Assembly (NCBI RefSeq): GCF_017654505.1
Contig: NC_054572.1
Span: forward strand, 4,923,364 to 4,987,363
Direction: 5' to 3'
DNA from: Polyodon spathula
Lineage: Eukaryota > Chordata > Actinopteri > Acipenseriformes > Polyodontidae
DNA: 64,000 bases
Part shown: positions 31,519-43,744 of the stretch, piece by piece
Layout: each line of letters opens with the position of its first letter
How positions within the stretch are numbered: the first letter of the stretch is position 1
Translations under genes and position numbers: made by a program
The notes under the pieces: model-generated
What the model saw: only the letters and a program-made list of their open reading frames with translations
Told to the model about the DNA's origin: nothing
Databases searched by the model: none

Positions 31519-31743
31519 TCATCCTCCTCCTAAACTCGAGCAGACCCAGGCCGTGAACGTGCCGTCGCCGTTACCGAGCGGCTCCCGTACCTGAGAGCCG
31601 GGCAACGCTGGCTCGGCGCCGTTTACCGTCCAGCTGATCCAGACCGGCTTCGGGAAGAACAGGCTCGCCAGACAGAAGACGGTGGCCAAATTCTCCTCCC
31701 GCAGGTCTTTCTGAGATGGTGGGTAAACAGAAAGAGAGGGCTT
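31519..31743 (-). pseudogene. Immunoglobulin light-chain constant-domain remnant
   Basis: Minus-strand frame reading KPSLSVYPPSQKDLREENLA, then TVFCLASLFFPKPVWISWTV (B-strand Cys, FFP and C-strand Trp), then a DGTFTAW E-strand. This is the start and middle of a C1-set domain of Ig light-chain type, which in vivo would pair with the heavy chain. After TAW the frame drifts into a serine/glycine tail and two stops at 31521-31519, so the F-strand Cys and C-terminal Cys are missing. A plausible acceptor (ccctgcctcag) lies just before the first codon. It could be an orphan pseudogene, or an assembly break inside a real exon. Confidence 0.7.
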
Positions 31744-31888
31744 CTGAGGCAGGGGCTGCTTGTCAGAATAATAAATACAAAATAAGCTGTTGTCTTTATC
31801 AACAGCCCCACCACCAATGTGCCATCATTTTTCTCCCTCAAATGCCTATACAATAAATAAATAAATAAATAAATAAATACGCTTATAT

Positions 31889-31892
<4 letters not shown>

Positions 31893-31985
<93 letters not shown>
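31893..31985. repeat. (TA)n microsatellite
   Basis: Pure TA run of about 90 bp. Confidence 0.97.
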
Positions 31986-31986
<1 letters not shown>

Positions 31987-32198
31987 TGCCGTTCTAATTA
32001 TTAATGGAGTTATTGAACAATTTTGAACGTGTTCAAATGGTGGTTTAGTTCTAAAAGAATAAAAAAAAGGGGATGTTCTACGTGGGGGTAACATAAAAAA
32101 TGAAAAAAAAATAGAAACTTGTGTTTTAACAAATTTTAAAAATTTAAAACTACAAAATTTTATGATTTCATAAAAGTTTTGGGCAAAACCCGGTTTCG

Positions 32199-32250
32199 GG
32201 AAGAAGTTGACAAATTTTTATTTAAAATTTTAAATTTGTCGACTTCTTCC
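32199..32250. repeat. Hairpin-forming inverted repeat
   Basis: Arms of 19 nt at 32199-32217 and 32232-32250 (ggaagaagttgacaaattt and its complement, one mismatch) around a 14-nt AT-rich loop. The wider context (about 32130-32290) is AT-rich and weakly symmetrical, as in a MITE. Confidence 0.75.
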
Positions 32251-32363
32251 AAAAACGGATAAAACTTATATGGCTAATTTTCTATTTTTTGATAAATAAA
32301 GTACCTTCAAAATCGCAGTATAGATTTTATTTTACCATTTTGCCCATCGTCCTGAAAATAAAA

Positions 32364-32370
32364 TATATAT

Positions 32371-32432
<62 letters not shown>

Positions 32433-32441
32433 TATATATAG
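32364..32441. repeat. (AT)n microsatellite
   Basis: Nearly pure AT run. Confidence 0.97.
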
Positions 32442-33482
32442 ATTATTATATAATTATTAATAATTTCTGATAATATAGAGAACGATTTATAGAGCACGTG
32501 CGTTCTATGTTTTAATTTTGTTAAGAAATTTCAATTCCTGTTCAGATGACCTGCTAATTTATTATAATACTACTACACTAATAATAATGATATCTACAAT
32601 TATAACAATATGGTCATATTTTTTTTTGCAATACCAAAATAGTTATTATAATTATTATTATACACAACCAGTGCTGATATTAATATAATGACTGCCTTCA
32701 TGACGGAGTTGAATCTTTTTTTTGCTGTCTGGTTGATGTTCGTGTGGGTTCTGTTACAGCCTATAGCAATAGCGCGCCGTGTGACCTGCCACTGATGACT
32801 TCCGTGAGATAAAACTAAAAAACACCGCAAAGTTTGAACCATGTGTTATAAATAAAATGCGTTGAACATTAACATATTTCTAATTCTCGAAAAGCAACGG
32901 CACCTTTTTTTTTCAAGGTATTCGATTTTCACAGCGCAATTACTAAATGTGCTGACGTGTATAGACGTGCAAATAATTAAATAAACAAAATTAATTCAAA
33001 AGTTGTGCATGCTGATGCGCTGGGGAGACCAAATCAAGACTGATCCTCAGAGCCAGCATTGCATGATAATATAAATCTAAGCTTATATAAAATAATGTTA
33101 ATTAGAATTAATATAGATTTAAAGATATAAGTAAAAATAATGTCACAATATGTGTGTGTGCGTGCGTGCGTGCGTGCGTGCGTGTGTGTGTAAAGAAAAA
33201 GGCAATATAGGTACATGTGAATAATTGACAAAGAAAAAATATATTAGGATATTTCGGACTACAAGTCGGACTTCTTCAGCTGGATGGAAAAATATATTAT
33301 TTAATTCTGTATCGTTTATGCATCAGCCTGTTTAATTATTTATTAAGCATAATATCACTTTCATTATATTTAAGAATAGCTTCTGTATATGCGAGTTCAA
33401 CTTTTAAAAGTTTACCATCACCTAGAATTTAAGGAATGAGACCTAATTTAAAAAAAACAAAAAACAAAACTATAAGAACATA

Positions 33483-33655
33483 ACCCGGTCCTGGGACCCC
33501 CTGTGTCTGCTGACTTTCATTCCAGCCGAGCTCTCAGTCACTCAGCCAGACCCTTCATTGAACTCATCATTTGCTTAATTAGACCTTTTTACTTGCTTTC
33601 AGCTCTTAAACAGTTGCAGCTCAAGTTGCTTATAAAATGTTTGAAATATGCAGCT
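33483..33655. repeat. Palindromic repeat family P, partial copy 1
   Basis: Starts cggtcctgggaccccctgtg and continues with ccgagctctcagtcactcag and tttgcttaattagacc. It matches one half of the copy at 36186-36456. The second arm is lost. Confidence 0.7.
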
Positions 33656-33908
33656 GTTTGGCGCTCGCCACAGCGCTTATTGGACAGGACAGGTTCATTC
33701 AATAGCCAGCTTTGCACAAGTTTCCACCTGTCACTGTTTTTCTTATTTTTTTTTTTTTTTTTTTCCCTACAAAATAAAGGTAAAGTTTTTATTTTAAGAA
33801 ACACGTGTTTTAAAAAGGTCTGCATTATGGAAGGTACTTTGTTTAGTATGAATGTATTATTATATATTAGACATATATGGGTCTGTGTAGGCTTACATAG
33901 TGTCCTCA

Positions 33909-34880
<972 letters not shown>

Positions 34881-34883
<3 letters not shown>

Positions 34884-34894
34884 GTGTGTGTGTG

Positions 34895-34935
<41 letters not shown>

Positions 34936-34936
34936 T
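34881..34936. repeat. (TG)n(TC)n(TA)n compound microsatellite
   Basis: Three dinucleotide runs in a row, starting at the Tc1 right terminus. Confidence 0.95.
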
Positions 34937-35211
34937 TGATCTTTTATTTTTTTATTTAACATCAAGTAATCAAAGAAACTACAAAATAATGCCAAAAAAG
35001 TGGTACAGTAGTATTTTGTTAGATTTGTGAAATGTCACATTTTTCAAATTTCTGTCAGCTTCTCTTTAAGTATATGGAAAAAATAAAACCTTCAAAGTGG
35101 TATGTCATTTAATACGCTAACCTGACATTATTCAGCAGGTTTAATTTGCCTCTATGAAGCAAAATGAGTTAATTGTATAGGGTGATGCAATTTAGTTTTG
35201 CCAGAGCTGTA
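34937..35211 (+). repeat. Family M element, copy 2
   Basis: The interior and the right terminus (gggtgatgcaatttagtttt, ending agctgta at 35211) are present. The left terminus is replaced by the microsatellite. Confidence 0.82.
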
Positions 35212-35259
35212 CAGAGTGTTTCATAGTGATGGGTGGATGATCAGTCAGACACTTCTTAC

Positions 35260-35405
35260 TTTCCTTTCGTGTCCTGAAAGGGGTACTCCCACTTTCCACT
35301 CGCGGTCAGGCACTTGGATCCGTTAGCCAGCCCAGCAGAAGCCACACTGATGCAGTAGAGTCCTCCAAGCACCCTGAACGCAGCCAAGAAGACAGAGTTC
35401 AGCAT
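35260..35405 (-). pseudogene. TM4SF5-like gene remnant, later exon (TM3 and extracellular loop)
   Basis: Minus strand, with acceptor ttttatcag before 35405 and donor gtaagaag after 35260. It has 48 codons plus 2 nt: MLNSVFLAAFRVLGGLYCIS forms a membrane helix, followed by GLANGSKCL and GKWEYPFQDTKG. This matches the exon of the L6/TM4SF family (TM4SF5/TM4SF4 type) that covers the third membrane segment and the start of the large extracellular loop. The start phase (0) suits the family gene structure. It belongs with exon 1 at 39368-39538. Taken alone this exon looks intact. The gene as a whole is doubtful because of the exon 1 stop and the missing middle exon. Confidence 0.72.
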
Positions 35406-35411
35406 CTGATA

Positions 35412-36185
35412 AAACAAAGCAGGGCACAGCGGCGGGAGGGCGGTGTGCAGAGTGATTTAAGCAGGGATTGTGGAAGTCTCTGGTTTATCAGGTTCTGATG
35501 ATGTAAAGATTTAGGTTTCTTCTGTAAATATGGACAGAGCTATGACTGTTGCCGTTTTTAGTCTGCCCTTTGATTTTAGATCCTTGGAATAGAAGAAATT
35601 CAATTCTCTAGATTATTGTGTCACGTGTTGGGCGTCTCTGATTGTATCTCATGCAGTTTTGGGCAAGAGGATTCCAAATACAGACCTGTCAACTCTCCCA
35701 TATTCACCGGGAGTCTCTCGTATTTTGGACCCTTCTCTCGGACATTTCTCGGGACAGATTTTTCACCCATATATTGCTTAAAACACTACTTAACCCATTA
35801 TGATGACAGTTATGCAAACGATACGAAATTATTTTTGTTATAATACACCCTTCACACAACATATTCACTTACTGTCTAACTATAAATCACAAATGTATCA
35901 AAAATGAGATTGTACTCTAAACAGAAATGAATTGTCTTCTAGCACCGATGACATCACTGTACACAGGATGATAAGATGTGAATGAATTTTCACACTGAAC
36001 CGTGATTGGTTGTTTTCTCACGCGTTATAATTAGTTGCATGACTGATATACATCTGATTGACATTTTACCCGCAGCATTACCATGACCCTTGAGGGCACC
36101 ACAAACTAATGGCAGAATTGATTCTGGTTGCAAAGCAATTATTTCTAGAAACCATTTTTGTCGTTGGAAGCAAATTGCGATTGAA
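35412..36185. other. No gene seen
   Basis: Presumed intron of the TM4SF5-like remnant. At about 35690-35760 there is a phrase of the type ctcccatattcaccgggagt, seen in many fish interspersed repeats, but I cannot assign it. Confidence 0.45.
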
Positions 36186-36456
36186 TAGACCAGTGATTCA
36201 CAACTCCGGTCCTCGGTCCAACTGAGCTCTCAGTTAGCTAAGTGAACTAATAATTTGCGTAATTAGACCCACTTCAGCTCCTAACAAGTTGCAGATTTCA
36301 AGTTAATCACATGATTTTAGAGTTAACTTGAATTATCCAACTCTTTAAGAGCTGAAAACAATTAGGAAGGCTTAATTAAGCTAATTGTTAGTTGGATTAA
36401 GAGAGCTCAGTTGGAATGAAAACCAGAAGACACAGGGGGTGAAAACCACTTGAATA
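36186..36456. repeat. Palindromic repeat family P, copy 2 (complete)
   Basis: Long imperfect inverted repeat. The left arm starts around ccagtgattcacaactccgg and includes caactgagctctc. The right arm includes gagagctcagttggaatgaa and ends near gggggtgaaaaccact. Total length is about 270 bp and it is non-coding. The arms run about 80 nt each, so it can fold on itself. Confidence 0.75.
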
Positions 36457-37161
36457 AATCATATCTGTATCTCCATATAATTGAAATACTGCTACTGTAC
36501 CTGGCAACGGTTACCACAGCAAACAGTTCCATAGCAACCCTTCCCTGCAGCTCTTTCAGTGGAAACACAATAGTAAACAAAAATTAAGAATGAAGCACCA
36601 GTTAGTGCACATTGGACCTGCTTTACCAAGGTCTTTATTTATTTAACATTAACAGCTGGTTTTGCAGACCCTGACTAGCATTGGTATTGCTACCTAATGT
36701 TATCTTATGACACATTTCCATCTGCACCATGAAACCAGTGTGCAAAGTCTCGTTAGTATCAAACTGGGGCTGCAGCCTGCAATCTAATCTGCGGTCGAGC
36801 ATTGCACAGAAGATCATTTGCACATTATGTGTGTTTTTGTATATTAGCTGTTCTCTTACGCTAGTAATAACAACTAGCACCCCATGTTGCCACTTATTGG
36901 TAATGGCAAAAGGCACGAATTAATCTGAAGCGCTAACAGCATGTGAATAAATCTGCCCTGTTATTGATCATAGGTTGTGCTGCGACGCTTTCATTTTTAT
37001 TGCCAGACTTTTGCCTCCTGGTTGCCATTAGTGCATTATGTAAACTGGTGGAGAGTTAAAGGTTACTTGAAAATAACTGGCACCCTATGGCACCAGATAC
37101 TCAATTAATCATTAGCTCTCTTAATGTACTAATACCAGTTCATTAAAAACATTGTGGCAAT
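36457..37161. other. No gene seen
   Basis: Intronic-looking sequence. The phrase atttccatctgcacca with a following block (about 36715-36800) is shared with 50935-51010. Confidence 0.45.
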
Positions 37162-37333
37162 TCAGCTGCGGACAAAAGGTTTGCGCTGCCCTATAGGATT
37201 AATTACATTTTCTTCATAAAGTAGAATGAAACCTGCTGAATATTGTTACGCTAACATACTGAATTACACACCGCTTTGTAGTTTTCCATATACTTAATGA
37301 AAAACTGACAAAAAAATTGATGTACTTGTATTA

Positions 37334-37718
37334 CACTATGTAACACAATTTAAAAGTGAGTAGTTTTTCGAGATTTACGATTATACTGTAAATACAGTAT
37401 AATCGTAAATCTCGAAAAACTACCCACTTCTAAATCTTTTGTAGTCATTTTTGTATTACTTTAGTATAAATACATGTTAATTTGGATTCATATATTGTTT
37501 TTTTCTGACTTTATGTAAACGAAAAGACACAAATTTGCCCGTTTTCCCATTGGAAATAGTGATATTTTGAAATATCACTGTCCTGGTCACAAAAGCAAAG
37601 TTTGTGGGGAATAATAGCCATTTTCTATACTTTTGAGGCATAAGCAGTTAGGAAATAACACTTACTACCCAGGAACAAAAACAAAAAAAACAAACAAAAA
37701 AAAAATTGTTACACGGTG
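37334..37718 (+). mobile_element. Family X DNA transposon, copy 2 (short hairpin form)
   Basis: Right part identical in layout to the ends of copies 1 and 3, with terminus ttgttacacggtg at 37718. The left terminus is cactatgtaacacaattt. There is no coding content. The left part is not the normal left end but an inverted copy of the segment just past the X stop codon, which creates a 76-bp hairpin. It is probably a foldback derivative mobilised in trans. Confidence 0.75.
37354..37429. repeat. Near-perfect 37-bp-arm hairpin within X copy 2
   Basis: Arms at 37354-37390 and 37393-37429 with a 2-nt centre and one mismatch. The arm sequence is that of the X 3' region (tacagtataatcgtaaatct and onward). 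Confidence 0.9.
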
Positions 37719-37832
37719 TTCTTGTTTCTGGTAGTTTCTTTGATTATTATATGATGTTAAATTAAACCTCTAAATGATGTCCATATAGTCTCAGTCCTAA
37801 ATAGGCAATGCAAAACTGTTGGCCAGAACTGT

Positions 37833-37970
37833 ACTTATTTGTTACCATAAGTCCAGACTACAAATGAACAACAATATGTTTTGTTAAGAAAATTCTTGAT
37901 CATAATGTTGTAGGGTCTCCTTGCAATGATAATTGCTTCTAGGCATAAGAACATAAGTACCCTATCCTGG
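37833..37970. other. No gene seen
   Basis: Short unique interval. Confidence 0.4.
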
Positions 37971-38108
37971 TAGCTGCTTGAGCTCATCTTTCAGATGTGA
38001 TGTAAAACCGGGGTCCTATTGGGACTGACTCTGCAGCTGCAGCAGCAGCAGCTGTTTTGATGCATAGTTCACCCTCCCTAGTCTGTGTAATTCGCTTTTT
38101 TTTTTAGG
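37971..38108 (+). repeat. V-SINE-like fragment (3' half)
   Basis: Has the gatgtgatgtaaaaccgggg core, a CAG-rich variable part and the ending tagttcaccctccctagtct plus gtgtaattcgctttt. This matches the SINE at 43998-44245. The tRNA-like head is missing. Confidence 0.75.
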
Positions 38109-38992
38109 ATGTAGTTGCATTTAAAATTAGTATTTCAGTAAAATTAAAGTGTTCAGTGAGCTTGATTAGTACCTATATAACCATAACTAGAAGATACATT
38201 TTATATATGAAAGGGGCTGTGCTGTGAAGGGGACCCTTTGTGATGTTCGTTTATCCAGACAACCGTATCCTGCTATTGCATTACTAAAGGGTTTGGAATC
38301 CCAGTGACAGTCATTGTGAGGGAGACTCATCTTTATAATACAGTGTGAATGTCATATATTGTTCTAGAAATAGTTTTACATGCCCATAGTTTATTGACTG
38401 GTTTTATATTTAATAGTTGCACTATCTCCATTGAAATATCAATGTTATTAGTGATTTGTAGAGTGTGTAGACTTTTGGACTGGGTTAATAATACAGTCCA
38501 AGAACTGAGTAACGATTCTTAATTATTCAGTAACCTTTTGGCCGATTCTTTTCTGTATGATTAATTAGCCTTTTTCAGGGGGACCTGCCTTTGGAATCTT
38601 AACAGGATCTAAATGCATGGGAGCTGTTTTTTCTTCTTATATAAATGTGTGCTATCGTCTCTCCAATGAAATACAAAATCCTAGACTTAACATTTTCTCT
38701 GGCAAATTGAATGACTTTTAAATCAAGTTTAGAGAAGGAAGACAGACAAACATTTTGAAAAGTGTGTTTAAACCAGTAACTTAAGTGCGAAATCTACATT
38801 TTATGATGTGACGCATATTAAAATGAAAGCCCTCTGTATATGAATTCAGTCTTCAACGTAAACATTTCCTTCTTCAGCGTTCAGCGTATATATTTAATCC
38901 AGAATTGGATTTTTGATTGAAAGTAATTTCCTTAATAAAGATCTCTTTGTGTGTTAGTTTGGACAGATATATGGGTCCCCTGAAGCATGACC
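38109..38992. other. No gene seen
   Basis: AT-rich, non-repetitive by eye, within the presumed TM4SF5-like intron. I looked here for the missing cysteine-rich exon and did not find it. Confidence 0.45.
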
Positions 38993-39330
38993 CATCTGTG
39001 GCCAAATGTTTTGCATCACCCTATAGAGTGAACACATTTTGAAACCTGCTGAATAATATTACGTTAACATATTGAATTACACACCACTTTGTAGTTTTCT
39101 CATACATTTAACGAAAAACTGACAAAAATTAAAAAATGTGACATTTTGAAATCTAACATGAAGTACTACTCTAGTACTACTGTTATGGCTTCCGGTTGAC
39201 TTTTTTTGCATTGTCATTTTGTAGTTTCCTTGATTGCATGATGTTAAATAAAAGATCTACGTTATGTTCAATCCTAAAAAGATCTCAATCCAAAATTTCT
39301 AGATGATGTAAAACTTTTTGCCAATCTGTA
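38993..39330 (-). repeat. Family M element, copy 4 (near complete)
   Basis: 338 bp with both termini: catctgtggccaaatgtttt at the left and gatgtaaaactttttgccaa, ending tctgta, at the right. The two ends are inverted repeats. The interior is AT-rich and non-coding. Confidence 0.88.
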
Positions 39331-39367
39331 AGGAAAATCTGGAAATTAAAAATGAAACAATACTTAC

Positions 39368-39538
39368 GAACAAGCCGCCACCAACTAGTCCTCCCTTTAG
39401 CCATGCTTGCAGAGTGATCTAGTCACTTTCACCCAACTTTGCATCTGGAAACAGCAGAAGCAGGTTTGCTATAATACAAACAAAGGCTGCAGAGATCAAC
39501 ACCAACCCAATGAGCCAGGAACACTTTCCAGTACACAT
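39368..39538 (-). pseudogene. TM4SF5-like exon 1, with an in-frame stop
   Basis: ATG at 39538. The peptide MCTGKCSWLIGLVLISAAFV continues into a membrane helix, then CIIANLLLLFPDAKLGESD, a TAG stop at codon 40 (39421-39419), and ITLQAWLKGGLVGGGLF up to a donor gtaagta at 39367. The MCTGKC start, helix 1, FPDAK loop and GGGL start of helix 2 match TM4SF5/TM4SF4 closely. Those are small four-pass membrane proteins of about 200 residues. The stop replaces a residue of the extracellular loop. Without the stop this would be a textbook exon. A TATA-like box lies 120 bp upstream. Confidence 0.78.
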
Positions 39539-39655
39539 ACTTAGGACCCTTTTAGCTTCAACCCTTAAAAATCAAATGGAAGAGAAATAAGAAAAACGTC
39601 TGACGTCTTTTTCTTCTTCTGTGACTGAATAAGCTGTGGCAAGCCGCCCTTTGCT

Positions 39656-39665
39656 GCTTATAAAA
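39656..39665 (-). promoter_or_regulatory. TATA-like box upstream of TM4SF5-like exon 1
   Basis: Minus-strand ttttataag, about 120 bp before the ATG at 39538. Spacing is compatible with a transcription start around 39625-39635. It is inferred from position only. Confidence 0.4.
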
Positions 39666-41285
39666 CTGTTTGCACAGTGCCTGTGTAATTGCACAGCCTT
39701 TGTCTAAATATTATGTCAGCATCCTGGATGCATATATTAGGCGTCATTCCCCCTTATCTTTATATGAGGTGGAATCAGAGCTGGTGCTGTTACAGTTTTC
39801 CAAGTGCTGTTGCATAGTGAAGGACAGGGCCTTCCCAGTTTAATACAGTGAACACTTACAGTAACACACTGCATGGGAACAGGAATAAGAGTTAGCATTT
39901 GGTTCAAATGAACAATCATTCACACTGGCGTTAGCAGTCATTAGGAAAAATAAATATCTTTGTATGTTACTTAACAGCACTCGAGTCTAAAGGTACAGAC
40001 AGCAACCAATTCCCCAGTCAAATTTCAAACAGCCAATGGTCGACAATAATCAATGCGTTGAGAACACTGTATTATTTCAAAGCAAAAATATAAACCCGTC
40101 TTGGCTTTTCACACAAGCCTTGAAATGGAAACATTATTTCAGAAAGGAGGCAACCACCAATGGAATGAATGATTTATTGATTGGGCAGATCAACATGCGC
40201 GTAATCGATTGCGTTGTTATTTCAATTTGACCCATGGCCTTGTCCATGGGACCTCGTTAGCTGCACCTATGCTGGCAAAACTATGATGAATGAAATATAT
40301 GAATTAGATGAAAAACTAACGCTAGCGGGCAGGACATGTGGCACGCTGCAAGGAGGAGGCAGGGAAGGAGGGGGACCAAGCAAACGGACTATAAGGGGAG
40401 TAGATGAATGAGGGTATATATACAGTTTGATAATTATGTATTTGAAATACAACCACGTTTTCAATAACGTAATACTGTAATTCACTGAGAAAACCTTCTT
40501 ATTCAAAAGCAAGAAGACCTGGTCCCTAACCTCCATAGGACGATATCCTGAGCCTTATCTGAAGAAATGTATAACACGAACAGATAACAGGAAATCTGGT
40601 CCCAGATCAAGAGAGCAAGAGTCTGTAAACCTGTCACAGTCAGCTTGGGTTCGGGGTACATTGATACAAAACCTTGCTGTCAGCTCTGCCCCAGATGAAC
40701 TGTGGCTAGACTCGGTTATGGAGCAGTGCTGTTGCTAATGCAGGGTCACTGTTTACTATAAAAAATATATTCTGTTTTGCATCCCATGTTATAGCAATGC
40801 TTGAACGTGTCTAACCTCCCACTGCTACAAGCGCAGTTATGCCCAAAATCTTTGCATGACCCCATACAATGAACTCATTTTGCTTCATATTTGTTCCAGC
40901 TGTGTATAATGGGATTTGAAACAGGATTCATTCATCCGACTTTTTACATATCCACCCTTACCCTGGTCCCAGTGCAGACGGATACGCAGTGGATTACTGT
41001 ATTTGCATTCATTCTATTGAGAGCCAGCTCCTTATCTTCTCTTGTCTTTTGTACTTCCTCATATCCATGACTAACAGCACTGCCCCTGTTAGTTTGATCC
41101 CTCTGCAGTTTTTTTACTGCACGCTTATGTCAGCATTGTTTGGAAGTGTCAGTTTAATAAGTGTTATTATGACTATATATTTATACACTTGTTTTCTGGC
41201 CAGTCGGCATTGTGCTTGTTGGATCAGATACTGGCATAATTGATAGAGTCTGACTGTTTTGTATTTCAGAGCTGATGGGTCAATG
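39666..41285. other. No gene seen; small family M fragment at 40833-40890
   Basis: No exon with homology. At 40833-40890 a remnant of family M (gcagttatgcccaaaatctt, then aactcattttgcttcat) is recognisable. A GGA-rich patch lies near 40350-40380. Confidence 0.5.
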
Positions 41286-41471
41286 TAAAGCTATGGCCAA
41301 AGTTTTACATCACCTAGAATTTTTGGATTGAGATATAATTAAACAAATAAACTATATATGGAAAACTACAAAGCGGTATGTAATTCAATATGTTAACATA
41401 ACATTATTCAGCTGGTTTCATTAGAATTTATGAAGCAAAAATAGTTAATTTTTCAAATTTCAAAAATAACA

Positions 41472-43744
41472 TTTCAAATAACGAAGATAGAATAACTAAA
41501 ACAGAGGTCAGAGAACCACTGGCAAACTCAGACCACAACATGGTCTCATTTGAAGTGTTTTTTAAATCCCCAAAAGTAAAGACTAAAGCTAAGGTTTACA
41601 ATTTTAGAAAAGCAAACTATGAAGGTATGAAACAGAGACTAACAGAAGTAGATTGGAGTAAAATAGAGAAAACACCCACAGAAGAAGGATGGTTGTTCTT
41701 CAAAAATGTAGTACTAGAGGCGCAAAACAATTATATCCCTAAAGTAGACAAATCTAAATGTAAAACTAAATTGCCAAAATGGTTTAATAGATCAATTCAA
41801 AAAAATATTCAGCAAAAAAAGGCACTTTACAGAGCATTAAAAAAGGACCAAAAAGAAAGTACGCAGAAAGAGTACACAGAACTGCAAATGCAAGTCAAAA
41901 AGGAAGTTAGAAAGGCCAAGAGAGAAATAGAAATAAACATTGCTAAGGGAGCTAAAACCAATTCCAAAATGTTTTTCCAATATTACAACAGCAAGAGAAC
42001 ATTCAAAGAGGAGATTAAATGTTTAAGAGATACAAATGGCAAAATCGTAGAGGAAGAAAAAAAAATAGCAAATATGTTAAATGATTACTTTTCACAAGTT
42101 TTTACAAAGGAAGATACTGACAACATGCCCCACATGTCATCCAGTTCCTATCCAGTTTTAAATAACTTTAGCATAACTGAGGCAGAAGTGTTAAAGGGAC
42201 TAGGAGCTCTTAAAATAAACAAATCCCCTGGGCCGGATGAGATCCTCCCAGTAGTACTCAAAGAAATGAAAGAAGTAATTTACAAACCGCTAACCAAGAT
42301 CATGCAGCAGTCTCTTGACACAGGGGTTGTACCGACAGACTGGAAAATTGCAAACGTAATACCGATCCACAAAAAGGGAAACAAAACTGAACCAGGTAAC
42401 TACAGACCAGTAAGCCTGACTTCTATTATATGCAAACTTATGGAAACTATAATAAGATCCAAAATGGAAAATTACCTATATGGTAACAGGGTACTGGGAG
42501 ACAGTCAACATGGTTTTAGGAAAGGGAGATCGTGCCTAACTAACTTGCTTGATTTTTTTGAGGATGCAACATCGATAATGGATAATTGCAAAGCATATGA
42601 CATGGTTTATTTAGATTTCCAGAAAGCTTTTGACAAAGTCCCGCATAAAAGATTAATTCTCAAACTGAACGCAGTTGGGATTCAAGGAAACACATGTACA
42701 TGGATTAGGGAGTGGTTAACATGTAGAAAACAGAAAGTACTGATTAGAGGAAAAACCTCAGAATGGAGTGTGGTAACCAGCGGTGTACCACAGGGATCAG
42801 TATTAGGTCCTCTGCTATTCCTAATCTACATTAATGATTTAGATTCTGGTATAGTAAGCAAACTTGTTAAATTTGCAGACGACACAAAAGTAGGAGGAGT
42901 GGCAAACACTGTTGCAGCAGCAAAGGTCATTCAAAATGATCTAGACAAGATTCAGAACTGGGCAGACACATGGCAAATGACATTTAATAGAGAAAAGTGT
43001 AAGGTACTGCACGCAGGAAATAAAAATGTACATTATAAATATCATATTGGAGATATTGAAATTGGAGAAGGAATCTATGAAAAAGACCTAGGAGTTTTTG
43101 TTGACTCAAAACAGACAATGTGGGGAAGCTATAAAAAAGGCTAACAAGATGCTCAGATACATTGTGAAAAGTGTTGAATTTAAATCAAGGGAAGTAATGT
43201 TAAAACTGTACAATGCACTAGTAAGACCTCATCTTGAATATTGTGTTCAGTTCTGGTCACCTCGCTATAAAAAAGATATTGCTGCTCTAGAAAGAGTGCA
43301 AAGAAGAGCGACCAGAATTATTCCGGGCTTAAAAGGCATGTCATATGCAGACAGGCTAAAAGAATTGAATCTGTTCAGTCTTGAACAAAGAAGACTACGT
43401 GGCGACCTAATTCAAGCATTCAAAATTCTAAAAGGTATTGACAGTGTCGACCCAAGGGACTTTTTCAGCCTGAAAAAAGAAACAAGGACCAGGGGTCACA
43501 AATGGAGTTTAGAAAAAGGGGCATTCAGAACAGAAAATAGGAGACACTTTTTTACACAGAGAATTGTGAGGGTCTGGAATCAACTCCCCAGTAATGTTGT
43601 TGAAGCTGACACCCTGGGATCCTTCAAGAAGCTGCTTGATGAGATTTTGGGATCAATAAGCTACTAACAACCAAACGAGTAAGATGGGCTGAATGGCCTC
43701 CTCTCGTTTGTAAACTTTCTTATGTTCTTATGTTCTTATGTTCT
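41472..43744 (+). mobile_element. CR1 LINE copy 'c', 5'-truncated
   Basis: Homology with CR1 copy b begins abruptly at tttcaaataacgaag (41472), in the last fifth of the endonuclease, and runs to the ttcttatg tail at 43723-43744. Typical 5' truncation of target-primed insertion. It inserted into a family M element. Confidence 0.93.
41474..43667 (+). pseudogene. CR1 ORF2 C-terminal part, one frameshift
   Basis: An open frame from 41540 to 43144 covers the end of the endonuclease and the whole RT (NKSPGPDEILP, VYLDFQKAFDKVPHK, FADDTKVGG). At about 43110 a short deletion relative to copy b removes the EMSSSR stretch and shifts the frame; the rest is readable in the next frame to 43667 (LGSFKKLLDEILGSISY). 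Apart from truncation and this lesion it is close to copy b, so the insertion is fairly young. Confidence 0.92.

Larger units (their letters stand above)
31744..33482. other. AT-rich stretch without gene
   Basis: Dominated by (AAAT)n at 31852-31879, (TA)n at 31893-31985 and (AT)n at 32364-32441, a short GTGC-type run near 33155-33190, and one strong hairpin at 32199-32250. No exon is recognised. Confidence 0.6.
37162..37832 (-). repeat. Family M element, copy 3, split by a family X element
   Basis: The left portion (37162 to about 37330) starts cagctgcggacaaaaggttt and runs like copies 4 and 8. The right portion (about 37719-37832) ends tgcaaaactgttggccagaa plus ctgta. The material in between is the X element at 37334-37718. 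Some M sequence at the junction was lost. Confidence 0.8.

Noticed and set aside
36480..36560. Candidate for the missing TM4SF5 cysteine-rich exon
   Set aside because: The minus-strand frame here lacks the CC-x-CC pattern required for that exon.
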